From positions 1 to 5,566 of the forward strand of contig DAOWMA010000164.1 in the NCBI GenBank assembly GCA_030643345.1: 5,566 bases of DNA, given 5' to 3'. Shown one piece after another: positions 1 through 5,566 of the stretch. Position 1 is the stretch's first letter. The number at the start of each line of letters is the position of its first letter. This stretch comes from Spirochaetaceae bacterium (GTDB lineage Bacteria > Spirochaetota > Spirochaetia > B11-G9). The position numbers were made by a program, and so were the translations under genes. The notes beneath the pieces are model-generated. The model was not told where the DNA came from, ran no database searches, and saw only the letters and a program-made list of their open reading frames with translations.

Positions 1-61
1 CCCGGGCAGCTATTGGGAATGAAAAAAAGATAATAACAAATAAAATAATGATTCTTTTCAC
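1..61 (-). CDS. N-terminus of an exported protein (signal peptide only; cut by window edge)
   Basis: Reading leftwards from a GTG at 61-59, the 20 visible codons give MKRIIILFVIIFFSFPIAAR, an open frame that leaves the window at position 1. This is a textbook Sec signal peptide: a positive start (KR), a hydrophobic core of about 13 residues, and a helix-breaking Pro before a small-residue A-A site where signal peptidase I could cut. The start is supported by GGAG at 73-70 with an 8-base spacer and by a sigma-70-like promoter just upstream. The mature protein is not visible, so its function is unknown. A periplasmic binding protein or other exported factor divergent from a sensor kinase would be ordinary, but that is only inference from position. 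The only in-frame alternative would be a start further left, which would lose the signal peptide. Confidence 0.72.
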   Translation of the reverse strand, partial: MKRIIILFVIIFFSFPIAAR

Positions 62-89
62 TTATTTTTCTCCAGTTTCATTTACAATA

Positions 90-118
90 ATTATAAGAAA
101 TAGAAAAATGAAATGCAA
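90..118 (-). promoter_or_regulatory. Sigma-70-type promoter for the exported-protein gene
   Basis: On the - strand there is a -35-like TTGCAT at 118-113, a 17-base spacer, and a perfect TATAAT at 95-90. Transcription would begin near 83, giving a leader of about 20 bases that contains GGAG (73-70) before the GTG at 61. The -35 matches consensus at only three of six bases, but the spacing and the -10 are ideal. A second TATAAT at 130-125 has no acceptable -35. No sigma-54 -24/-12 element is visible here. Confidence 0.6.
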
Positions 119-190
119 GAAAGAATTATATATTTTGCAAGTAAAATGGATCCTGTAAGTTTCCGGATGGAGATAGTGACTGCCCCTCTT

Positions 191-206
191 CAGCCCCGAA
201 GGGGTG
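191..206. repeat. Small GC hairpin
   Basis: CCCC (194-197) and GGGG (201-204) pair around a GAA loop. A192-T205 and C191-G206 extend the stem past a bulged G193. No T run follows, so it is not a simple intrinsic terminator on the + strand. The upstream CCCCT (183-187) can compete for the same AGGGG (200-204), and CGAAGGG at 197-203 can instead pair with CCCTTCG at 232-238, so alternative folds are possible. Confidence 0.45.
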
Positions 207-392
207 CCCTCTGTTAACGGGGGGGGTGGGGCCCTTCGTTACGCCGGATCAGAGTTTTCTTCCACAGATACTTACAGCTCATCCTGTCCCTCGGATCTGC
301 TTTTATGGATACTCTGTACACCTGCAGTTATGGTTCTGTGTTACCGGATTAGGGGAGTCATGGATGGGCCATGATGCAGGGCTGCACCCCTT
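199..392. repeat. Nine-bp inverted repeat bounding the GC-rich island
   Basis: AAGGGGTGC at 199-207 is the exact reverse complement of GCACCCCTT at 384-392. The two arms enclose about 194 bp that match the GC-rich, non-coding part of the intergenic region. The arrangement resembles the ends of a small non-autonomous (MITE-like) element or a long-range RNA stem. No transposase and no target-site duplication outside the arms are visible, and a 9-bp match could arise by chance. Confidence 0.35.
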
Positions 393-395
393 TTT
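351..395 (+). other. Foldable three-way junction followed by a T run (possible RNA end or palindromic element)
   Basis: The outer stem is AGGGG (351-355) with CCCCT (387-391). Inside it sit two adjacent perfect hairpins: TCATGG (358-363) with CCATGA (369-374) around a 5-base loop, and TGCA (375-378) with TGCA (383-386) around a 4-base loop, which G379-C382 could tighten. Only A356 and G357 are unpaired at the junction. The outer 3' arm runs directly into Ts at 391-395. This could be the structured 3' end of a small RNA, a terminator, or a palindromic repeat remnant. No matching promoter was identified with confidence. Confidence 0.4.
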
Positions 396-406
396 ATCCT
401 TTCCTC

Positions 407-435
407 TTGCGGATTAAGATTGCTTTTACTATACT
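407..435 (+). promoter_or_regulatory. Candidate sigma-70 promoter of the two-kinase operon
   Basis: TTGCGG at 407-412, a 17-base spacer, and TATACT at 430-435 form a reasonable sigma-70 promoter. Transcription would start near 442 and leave a leader of about 78 bases before the ATG at 520. That leader contains the second copy of the TTTTACTATA repeat and the palindrome at 499-510, both possible control sites. A second -10-like TATAAC at 491-496 lacks a credible -35. Confidence 0.5.
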
Positions 436-494
436 TTTAAACAGCAAAGGTAGTACGGGATATTATCAGGGCAAAATAGGCTGATTTTACTATA
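424..494 (+). repeat. Ten-bp direct repeat TTTTACTATA upstream of the kinase operon
   Basis: TTTTACTATA occurs exactly at 424-433 and again at 485-494, 61 bp apart (about six helical turns). Each copy includes a -10-like hexamer (TATACT, TATAAC). The pair may be two -10 regions, two half-sites for one regulator, or chance in AT-rich DNA. Confidence 0.35.
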
Positions 495-498
495 ACAA

Positions 499-510
499 TA
501 ACTTAAGTTA
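499..510. promoter_or_regulatory. 12-bp perfect palindrome before the kinase ribosome binding site (possible operator)
   Basis: TAACTTAAGTTA is its own reverse complement. It ends immediately before AGAGG (511-515), the likely ribosome binding site of the kinase whose ATG is at 520. A protein bound here, or a small RNA hairpin, would interfere with transcript elongation or ribosome loading. The position is suggestive, but no regulator can be named and no second copy of the full 12 bp was noticed in the window. Confidence 0.35.
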
Positions 511-519
511 AGAGGACAG

Positions 520-2679
520 ATGGACATAAGAGAACTGGCGCAAAAGCTATTTTCGGGAATTTCTTCAAAACTGATTATCAGCTTCACCCTGATTATTATA
601 GTGACGGTATTTATTTTCGGGTGGGTGTATCTTAATGGATTGCCTTTTACATCTTATGAAGGGCTGATCGAAAATCAGAAGAAAAAAATCTTTGATGGGC
701 TAAGTCAGATTGCGGACAATAAAAAGGTGAATCTGCTGAGCTTTATTGACGACAGACGCAGTGATACTCTGGTGACTGCCAGCAATGTCTCAATTGTTTC
801 AGGTGTTGTTCATATTCTCCATACAATACATGAATTAATAGAAGCAGGAATAGATGAGCCGGCTTTATGGTCGTTACTGACCCGGGATAATAAATATCTG
901 GATATCGTTGAACAATTACATACAATAAGAAATATCTATGGATATTTCGATAATATCCAAATAGCCGATAGGGAAACCGGCATTGTTTTTATCTCAACAG
1001 ACAATAGTACCCTTGGAACTGATCTGTCCCGGGAGCTCTTCTTTATGAATGCCTTGTTGTCCCGGAATGTATATGTCTGTGATATCAAAGCCCAACCTGA
1101 AGATCGCCAGCCTGCCATGCATTTTAGTTACCTGTTGACAGATAGCCAGGGGGATACTGCAGCTGTGCTGATAATGAAAGTTGATGCTGAGGTCATTACA
1201 AAATCAATCTTTCAAGCCAGACAATTATTGGGAGACACGGGTGAAGTATTACTGGTAAACCAGGGTAGACAAATACTCACCCAGCTGAAATATCCATTGG
1301 CAGATGGAACTGCAGCGAAAGTACTGCAGTATACTATTACAGCTCTGCCGGCAACCCTCGCATCCCGGGGAGAAGAAGGCATCATCGAAACCCGTGACTA
1401 TCGGGGAGAGAAGGTCCTTTCCGCCTATCGGTATATCAGTTTGAGTGCGGACTGGGGTTGGGGAATGGTGGTCAAGACCGACTACGATGAGCTTTTTGCA
1501 TCCATAAGAGTAGAGATTGTAAACTTATTGATTATGGGTTCAGTTAGTATTGCCGTTCTTATAGTTCTTTTCATTCCGGTTATACGAAGAATCACCGGGC
1601 CTGTTATCTCTTTAAAAAAGACCGCTGAGCGTATTACCGATGGTGATCTCGGAGTACGTGCGGAGATTTTAAGCTCCGACGAAGTCGGGGTTCTGGCCCG
1701 TGCCTTCAACCAGATGGCTGATAGTCTTGTAGATGTCTATTCCGGGTTGGAAGATGAAGTAAGGGACAGGACAAAGGACCTGGAGACAGAGGTTGTTGAA
1801 CATAGGCAGACGGAAAAGGAACTGGAAAATTACCGTGTACACCTGGAAGAGCTGGTTAAGGAACGTACAGCAGAACTGGAAGACAGCAATAAAGAAATAC
1901 GAAAGTCCCAGCAGGCTATGCAATACCTTCTGGAGGATGTTAATGAAGCCCGCATAAGCCTGCAGATAAGTAACGAAAGCCTGGAAAGAGCAAACAGAGA
2001 GATGGAGGCTTTTTCCTATTCAGTTTCCCATGATCTTCGTTCTCCTCTAAGAGCTGTTCTTGGGTTTTCGTACAAACTGGAGGGGCGAATAGGTAAAAAT
2101 GCAGATAAAGAGACCCTGCGGTTGATCTCTGTAATCTCAGAGAATACTATTAAGATGCAGACCCTGATAAGCGACATTCTCAATTTTTCCAGAATAGGTA
2201 GAACTGAACTTAAAAGAGAACAGATAAATATACAAAGCCTGGTTTCGGAGATTTGCAGTGACTTTACAGAAAATACAGACGGGCGATATCCCCGCTTCGA
2301 TATTTTGACCTTGCCGGATACCTTTGGCACTTATTCCATGATCAAACAGGTATTTGTAAATTTAATCGATAATGCAGTTAAGTTTACACGAAGTGCAGAA
2401 AATCCCCTTATTTCAATAGGATCTCAAATATCAGAAGCTGGAACTGTATACTTTGTAAAAGATTACGGAAGTGGTTTCGATATGCAATTTTCCGGCAAAA
2501 TATTTGATATTTTTACGCGACTTCACAATGATAAAGGTGTAGAGGGTACAGGAGTTGGACTTGCAATAGTAAAGCTGATAATTAAACGCCACGGCGGCAG
2601 AGTCTGGGTGGAATCTGAGCCAGGGAAAGGAACTGCCTTTTATTTTACATTGGGCAATAAAAATGAGGATAAAAAATGA
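520..2679 (+). CDS. Membrane sensor histidine kinase: dCache-HAMP-coiled coil-HisKA-HATPase
   Basis: A 719-residue sensor kinase of the inner membrane. A first membrane helix (about 17-36) and a second (about 333-355) flank a periplasmic region of about 295 residues that looks like a dCache ligand-binding domain; the GDTGEVLLVN stretch (238-247) and the WGWGMVVKTDYDELF stretch (312-326) are typical. A HAMP domain follows (about 355-405; P361, DEVG 387-390), then a long charged coiled coil (about 405-495). The HisKA domain has the phospho-acceptor H504 in SVSHDLRSPL, of the phytochrome-related type. The ATPase shows the N box (N614, N618), D648-x-G650-x-G652, and GTGVGLAIV (676-684), so it should be active. 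It has no receiver or output domain of its own. The ATG is the only sensible start: a stop lies in frame at 499-501, and AGAGG (511-515) precedes it, though with a tight 4-base spacer. The ligand cannot be inferred. Confidence 0.95.
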   Translation: MDIRELAQKLFSGISSKLIISFTLIIIVTVFIFGWVYLNGLPFTSYEGLIENQKKKIFDGLSQIADNKKVNLLSFIDDRRSDTLVTASNVSIVSGVVHILHTIHELIEAGIDEPALWSLLTRDNKYLDIVEQLHTIRNIYGYFDNIQIADRETGIVFISTDNSTLGTDLSRELFFMNALLSRNVYVCDIKAQPEDRQPAMHFSYLLTDSQGDTAAVLIMKVDAEVITKSIFQARQLLGDTGEVLLVNQGRQILTQLKYPLADGTAAKVLQYTITALPATLASRGEEGIIETRDYRGEKVLSAYRYISLSADWGWGMVVKTDYDELFASIRVEIVNLLIMGSVSIAVLIVLFIPVIRRITGPVISLKKTAERITDGDLGVRAEILSSDEVGVLARAFNQMADSLVDVYSGLEDEVRDRTKDLETEVVEHRQTEKELENYRVHLEELVKERTAELEDSNKEIRKSQQAMQYLLEDVNEARISLQISNESLERANREMEAFSYSVSHDLRSPLRAVLGFSYKLEGRIGKNADKETLRLISVISENTIKMQTLISDILNFSRIGRTELKREQINIQSLVSEICSDFTENTDGRYPRFDILTLPDTFGTYSMIKQVFVNLIDNAVKFTRSAENPLISIGSQISEAGTVYFVKDYGSGFDMQFSGKIFDIFTRLHNDKGVEGTGVGLAIVKLIIKRHGGRVWVESEPGKGTAFYFTLGNKNEDKK
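2665..2679 (+). promoter_or_regulatory. Ribosome binding site and ATGA coupling between the two kinases
   Basis: GAGG at 2665-2668 sits 7 bases before the ATG at 2676. That ATG overlaps the TGA of the upstream kinase as ATGA. This fixes the start of the second protein and implies translational coupling, so both proteins should be made in related amounts. Confidence 0.8.
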
Positions 2680-4199
2680 GTTCAGAGTATAAATTCCTGA
2701 TATTGGAAGATGTAAAAACTGATGCGGAACTGATTATGGACCAGATTAAGGATGCAGAAATTGTCTGTAATTTTGAATGTACAGATAATGAAATTGATTT
2801 TAAACGATTGATCGACGAATTTAAACCGGACCTTGTTTTATCTGACTATTCACTTCCAACCTATGACGGAATGTCTGCACTCTCATATGTCCTTAACCAC
2901 TCTCCGGATCTGCCTGTTATAATAGTAACAGGTTTTATAAATGAGGAGACAGCAGTCGACTGTATGAAAGAAGGGGCGGCAGATTATATTCTTAAGGATA
3001 ATATGAGTCGTCTGGGGCTGGCAGTTCTTGCTGTTCTTGAAAAAAAAACTTTAAAGATGCAGCTTATCCAGGCACAGAAGATGGAAGTTATCGGGACCCT
3101 GGCCGGTGGTATAGCCCACGATTTTAACAATCTTTTGGGGGTAATAATAGGCTATAGTGATTATATTCTGGACACAATGGATAAGGGCGACCAGATATAT
3201 AAGTTTATTGAAAATATCAAAGCAGCCGGACAACAGGGTGCTGACTTAACTGATCAGCTTCTGGCTTTCAGCCGGAAACAGGTAATTCAAACAGAGATAC
3301 TTTCACTGAATATGGTTATTTCAGAGACGGAAAAAATACTGAGACGTCTTCTTGGCGAAGAGATCGAGCTGGTTTCCAAACTGGAAACGGAATTATGGCC
3401 GGTGGAAGCGGACCGGGGTCAGATTAATCAAATTTTGATGAATCTATCCATCAATGCACGGGATTCCATGGATGAAGGTGGAAAGATAGTAATTAAAACT
3501 GAAAATGTGGAAATAGACGAAGAGTTCTGCAGGAGATTATCTTATGCAAGACCCGGGAAATTCATATGCATGTCAATTGAAGATGAAGGTACCGGCATGG
3601 ACCAGGAGACACAGACTCATCTCTTTGGGCCTTTTTTTACAACCAAAGAAACCGGCAAAGGTACAGGTCTTGGATTGTCGGTTATCTATGGTATAGTAAA
3701 ACAGCACAACGGCTGGGTAACCGTGGAGAGTGAACCGGGAAAGGGGTCGGTATTCAGGGTCTATCTTCCTGCTTCTTTTTCATCGGAAGTAAAAGAACCT
3801 ATGGGAGAAACATCTGTCGAAGGACTTCAGGGCCATGGCGAAAGGGTGCTGTTGGTGGAGGACCAGGAGATGCTCCGGGAGTTTGCTGCACAGATACTCA
3901 CCGAAAAAAGTTATGTTGTATCTGTGGCAGAAAAGGCTGAAGAGGCGCTTGATCTTTTTGAGAGAGAGAAGGGGAAGTTTGATATTGTGTTCAGCGATGT
4001 AGTACTTCCGGATGTGAGCGGTGTCAAGCTGGCAGACAGCTTGCTGATAAAAAAACCTGAACTAAAAATATTACTTACCAGCGGCTATATGGATAATAAA
4101 TCACAGTGGTCTGTAATAAAGGAAAAAGGCTTCCCCTTCCTGCAGAAACCCTATACTCCGTGGGAAGTTCTCAAAGCAATAAAAGAAGCACTTAAGTAG
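2676..4199 (+). CDS. Soluble hybrid histidine kinase: REC-HisKA-HATPase-REC
   Basis: A 507-residue cytoplasmic protein with no membrane segment and no PAS, GAF or other sensor domain. The first receiver (about 5-122) has E11 and D12, phospho-acceptor D57 in SDYSLP, T85 and K107. Its K107 is followed by Asp (ILKD) rather than the usual Pro, and its EDVKTDAEL start recalls Rcp1-like receivers. The kinase core has H148 in GGIAHDFNNLL, N256 and N260, D303-x-G305-x-G307, FGPFFTTK (317-324) and GKGTGLGLS (327-335), all intact. A linker (about 366-388) leads to a second receiver with E395 and D396, D441 in SDVVLP, T468, and K491-P492. No Hpt or DNA-binding domain is present. It is coupled to the membrane kinase by ATGA. 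Its input is probably phosphorylation of the first receiver by that kinase (inference); the second receiver may act as an autoregulatory or phosphate-sink module. The last 8 bases overlap the convergent regulator gene. Confidence 0.94.
   Translation: MSSEYKFLILEDVKTDAELIMDQIKDAEIVCNFECTDNEIDFKRLIDEFKPDLVLSDYSLPTYDGMSALSYVLNHSPDLPVIIVTGFINEETAVDCMKEGAADYILKDNMSRLGLAVLAVLEKKTLKMQLIQAQKMEVIGTLAGGIAHDFNNLLGVIIGYSDYILDTMDKGDQIYKFIENIKAAGQQGADLTDQLLAFSRKQVIQTEILSLNMVISETEKILRRLLGEEIELVSKLETELWPVEADRGQINQILMNLSINARDSMDEGGKIVIKTENVEIDEEFCRRLSYARPGKFICMSIEDEGTGMDQETQTHLFGPFFTTKETGKGTGLGLSVIYGIVKQHNGWVTVESEPGKGSVFRVYLPASFSSEVKEPMGETSVEGLQGHGERVLLVEDQEMLREFAAQILTEKSYVVSVAEKAEEALDLFEREKGKFDIVFSDVVLPDVSGVKLADSLLIKKPELKILLTSGYMDNKSQWSVIKEKGFPFLQKPYTPWEVLKAIKEALK
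4192..4199. other. Tail-to-tail overlap of hybrid kinase and NtrC-type regulator genes
   Basis: The + strand hybrid kinase stops with TAG at 4197-4199, and the - strand regulator stops with TAA at 4194-4192, so the coding regions overlap by 8 bp. No hairpin with a T run is visible on either side within about 60 bp. Each transcript must therefore read into the opposite gene before ending, producing antisense RNA unless termination is factor-dependent. Confidence 0.85.
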
Positions 4200-5566
4200 C
4201 ACCTGTTATTTTATACAGCTTAAGTTTCCGATAGAGAGTTGCGGCCCCAATGCCCAGGATTTCAGCAGCTTCCTGACGGTTTCCGTTGCATTTCTGCAGT
4301 GCATTATGAATGGCTGCCTGTTCATAGGCAACCAGGCTGTCCCCGTTTACAGCACTTTTCTGCAGCACATCCTCCGGAATGCTAATCATGTTGTGGAGAG
4401 AGGGGGGGAGATCTGCCGGAAGAATTACTTTCCCCTTTCCCATCGCAATAGCCCTAATAATCATATTCTGCAATTCCCGGACATTGCCCGGCCAGTCGTA
4501 CTGGAAAATAATTTTTAGTGTTTCATCAGAAATTTGATCGATAGTTGAAAAATCAGTTTTTAACTGCCTGATAAAATATCTTGCCAGCAGGCCAATATCC
4601 TCTTTTCTTTCCCGTAACGGCGGCACCTTTACAGTTACTACATTAAGCCGGTAGAACAGATCTTCCCTGAACCTTCCTTCACCTACTTCCTTCTCAAGGT
4701 CCCTGTTGGTTGCAGCAAGTACCCGGATATTTACAGGATAACTTTTTGTACTTCCCACAGGTCTTACTTCCCTCTCCTGAATGGTCCTTAGTAATTTTGC
4801 CTGAACGGTTGGAGAAAGTTCCCCAATCTCATCAAAAAAAAGAGTTCCCCCTTCAGAACTGCGGATCAATCCCGGGACATTGGTATATGCTCCTGTAAAA
4901 GCTCCCTTAACATGCCCGAAGAGTTCACTTTCTATAACAGTTTCGCTGATGGCAGCACAATCGACGGGCACAAAGGCATTCTCCGCCCGTGGGCTGTGAA
5001 AGTGAATTGCCCTGGCAACCAGTTCTTTTCCTGTTCCTGTTTCCCCCTGAATCAGTACGGAAGCATCAGATTTCCCTATTTGCAGGATTGTACCCTTTAA
5101 TTTCGACATGACGCCTGAGTTGCCCACCAAACGCTCAAAACCAAATGTAAAATTGATCTTTTCTTTAAGATTTTTATTTTCTTTCTGAAGCCGCCATATG
5201 CGGTACAACTGATCGATCCGAACACGTAATTCCGCTGTGGGAAAAGGTTTTTTCAGAAAATCAACTGCTCCGAGTTTTATAGCCTGTACAGCTTTGTCTA
5301 TCCCCCCCCTGCCTGTCAGCATGATAACCATAATTCCAGGATATTTTTCTTTGATCACTTTTAACAGGGAAAGTCCGTCCATTTTCGGCATTTGCAGATC
5401 AACGAGAGCTGCATCAACATTGAATTTCTCCAATATTGTAAGCGCCTCCACTCCGTTCCCTGCTGTATGAAGGATATAACCATCTTTACTGAAAACTGTT
5501 TGAAGCAGTTCAAGAAAAAGAGGTTCATCATCTACGATTAATAGTGAAAATACATTTTCTGACTGA
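4192..5566 (-). CDS. NtrC-family sigma-54-dependent response regulator: REC-AAA+-Fis HTH (5' end outside window)
   Basis: The open frame continues past the right edge. 458 codons (457 complete, plus one base of another) are visible, and probably only a few residues are missing, because just seven precede LLIVDDE. Numbering from the first full visible codon, the receiver has D12 and D13, phospho-acceptor D56 in LVDLQMP, T84 and K106-P107. A short helical linker (about 118-137) leads to the AAA+ domain with Walker A GETGTGKE (174-181), the sigma-54 contact loop GAFTGA (221-226) and Walker B GGTLFFDE (239-246). The C-terminus is a Fis-type helix-turn-helix (NGNRQEAAEILGIGAATLYRKLK). All activator motifs are intact, so it should bind upstream sites and open sigma-54 promoters when phosphorylated. 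A GTG at 5451 is not the start: it would remove the acidic pocket. Convergent placement with the two kinases suggests it is their output, but it could serve another kinase beyond the edge. Confidence 0.95.
   Translation of the reverse strand, partial: QSENVFSLLIVDDEPLFLELLQTVFSKDGYILHTAGNGVEALTILEKFNVDAALVDLQMPKMDGLSLLKVIKEKYPGIMVIMLTGRGGIDKAVQAIKLGAVDFLKKPFPTAELRVRIDQLYRIWRLQKENKNLKEKINFTFGFERLVGNSGVMSKLKGTILQIGKSDASVLIQGETGTGKELVARAIHFHSPRAENAFVPVDCAAISETVIESELFGHVKGAFTGAYTNVPGLIRSSEGGTLFFDEIGELSPTVQAKLLRTIQEREVRPVGSTKSYPVNIRVLAATNRDLEKEVGEGRFREDLFYRLNVVTVKVPPLRERKEDIGLLARYFIRQLKTDFSTIDQISDETLKIIFQYDWPGNVRELQNMIIRAIAMGKGKVILPADLPPSLHNMISIPEDVLQKSAVNGDSLVAYEQAAIHNALQKCNGNRQEAAEILGIGAATLYRKLKLYKITGAT

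Larger units (their letters stand above)
178..400. other. GC-rich, non-coding structured island in the divergent intergenic region
   Basis: This stretch lies between the AT-rich promoter region of the exported-protein gene and the kinase promoter, and is clearly richer in G and C than both sides. It has no convincing gene: the only open frame (GTG at 226 to TAA at 417) has no spaced ribosome binding site and an unlikely composition. It contains a CCCC-GAA-GGGG hairpin (194-204, extendable by A192-T205 and C191-G206 around a bulged G193). It also has a second pairing of CGAAGGG (197-203) with CCCTTCG (232-238), a G8-T-G4 tract (219-231), and a foldable junction at 351-391. It could be a decayed mobile repeat, a small-RNA locus, or a regulatory spacer. 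I recognise no known RNA family. Confidence 0.5.

Noticed and set aside
58..81. Seven-codon leader-like frame (ATG at 81-79, MKLEKNK, stop overlapping the GTG start)
   Set aside because: It lacks its own ribosome binding site; its bases instead supply the GGAG for the exported protein. Nothing in the seven codons suggests attenuation.
226..417. 63-codon open frame on the + strand beginning GTG inside the G-rich tract
   Set aside because: No spaced ribosome binding site, start embedded in a homopolymer, protein rich in His, Trp, Pro and Phe with no domain-like pattern, and it overlaps strong inverted repeats that explain the sequence better.
62..519. Sigma-54 promoter (GG-N10-GC) for either divergent gene
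   Set aside because: I scanned both strands around the TTGC motifs. None has a GG at the required -24 distance, so the NtrC-type regulator probably does not act on this region through a standard site.
743..2330. Several - strand open frames of 60-104 codons within the first kinase
   Set aside because: They are antisense shadows of a clear protein-coding gene, with no domain-like sequence and no ribosome binding site worth noting.
4195..4260. Bidirectional terminator between the convergent genes
   Set aside because: CTTAAG recurs at 4191-4196 and 4219-4224, but there is no GC-rich stem and no adjacent T run.
5449..5451. GTG as start codon of the response regulator
   Set aside because: It would delete the first strand and the DDE acidic pocket of the receiver, which are encoded in the same frame upstream.
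4306..5470. + strand open frames of 62-77 codons opposite the regulator
   Set aside because: They lie antisense to a fully motif-supported NtrC-family gene and have no recognisable protein features.
1..5566. CRISPR array, tRNA, rRNA or insertion sequence with transposase
   Set aside because: No regularly spaced repeats, no cloverleaf with a TTCGA-type arm, and no transposase frame were seen.

Overview
The window is a signal-transduction locus from a moderately AT-rich bacterium. It holds a membrane sensor histidine kinase and a soluble hybrid kinase, translationally coupled on the + strand. Facing them on the - strand is an NtrC-family (sigma-54 activator) response regulator. At the left edge is the first 20 codons of a divergent gene with a signal peptide. 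The kinase styles (dCache-HAMP-HisKA, REC-HisKA-HATPase-REC) and the NtrC-type regulator are common in Desulfobacterota and in free-living Spirochaetota. Either would fit; I cannot decide from this sequence, and there is no phylogenetic marker gene.

Layout: 1-61 (-) is the start of an exported protein, cut by the window edge, with a good ribosome binding site and a sigma-70-type promoter (TTGCAT-17-TATAAT). 62-519 is a 458-base divergent intergenic region. About 62-160 is AT-rich. About 178-400 is clearly more GC-rich, does not look coding, and contains hairpins, a G8TG4 tract, a 9-bp inverted repeat and a compact foldable three-way junction followed by a T run. 407-519 carries a candidate promoter, a 10-bp direct repeat and a 12-bp perfect palindrome just before the kinase ribosome binding site. 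520-2679 (+) is the membrane kinase. 2676-4199 (+) is the hybrid kinase, overlapping by ATGA. 4192-5566 (-) is the NtrC-type regulator. It overlaps the hybrid kinase tail to tail by 8 bp and runs off the right edge only a few residues short of its true start.

Likely joint working (inference): the periplasmic dCache domain of the first kinase senses a small molecule, and its phytochrome-type HisKA passes phosphate to the N-terminal, Rcp1-like receiver of the second protein. That protein has its own kinase core and a second receiver, and may set the phosphorylation state of the convergent NtrC-type regulator, which would open sigma-54 promoters elsewhere. I see no sigma-54 -24/-12 site in this window, so its targets are probably outside. 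The exported divergent gene is a natural candidate for a functionally linked binding protein, but too little of it is visible to say.

I found no established novel system. The most unusual parts are the structured GC-rich island in the intergenic region, the split two-kinase relay, and the convergent gene overlap.
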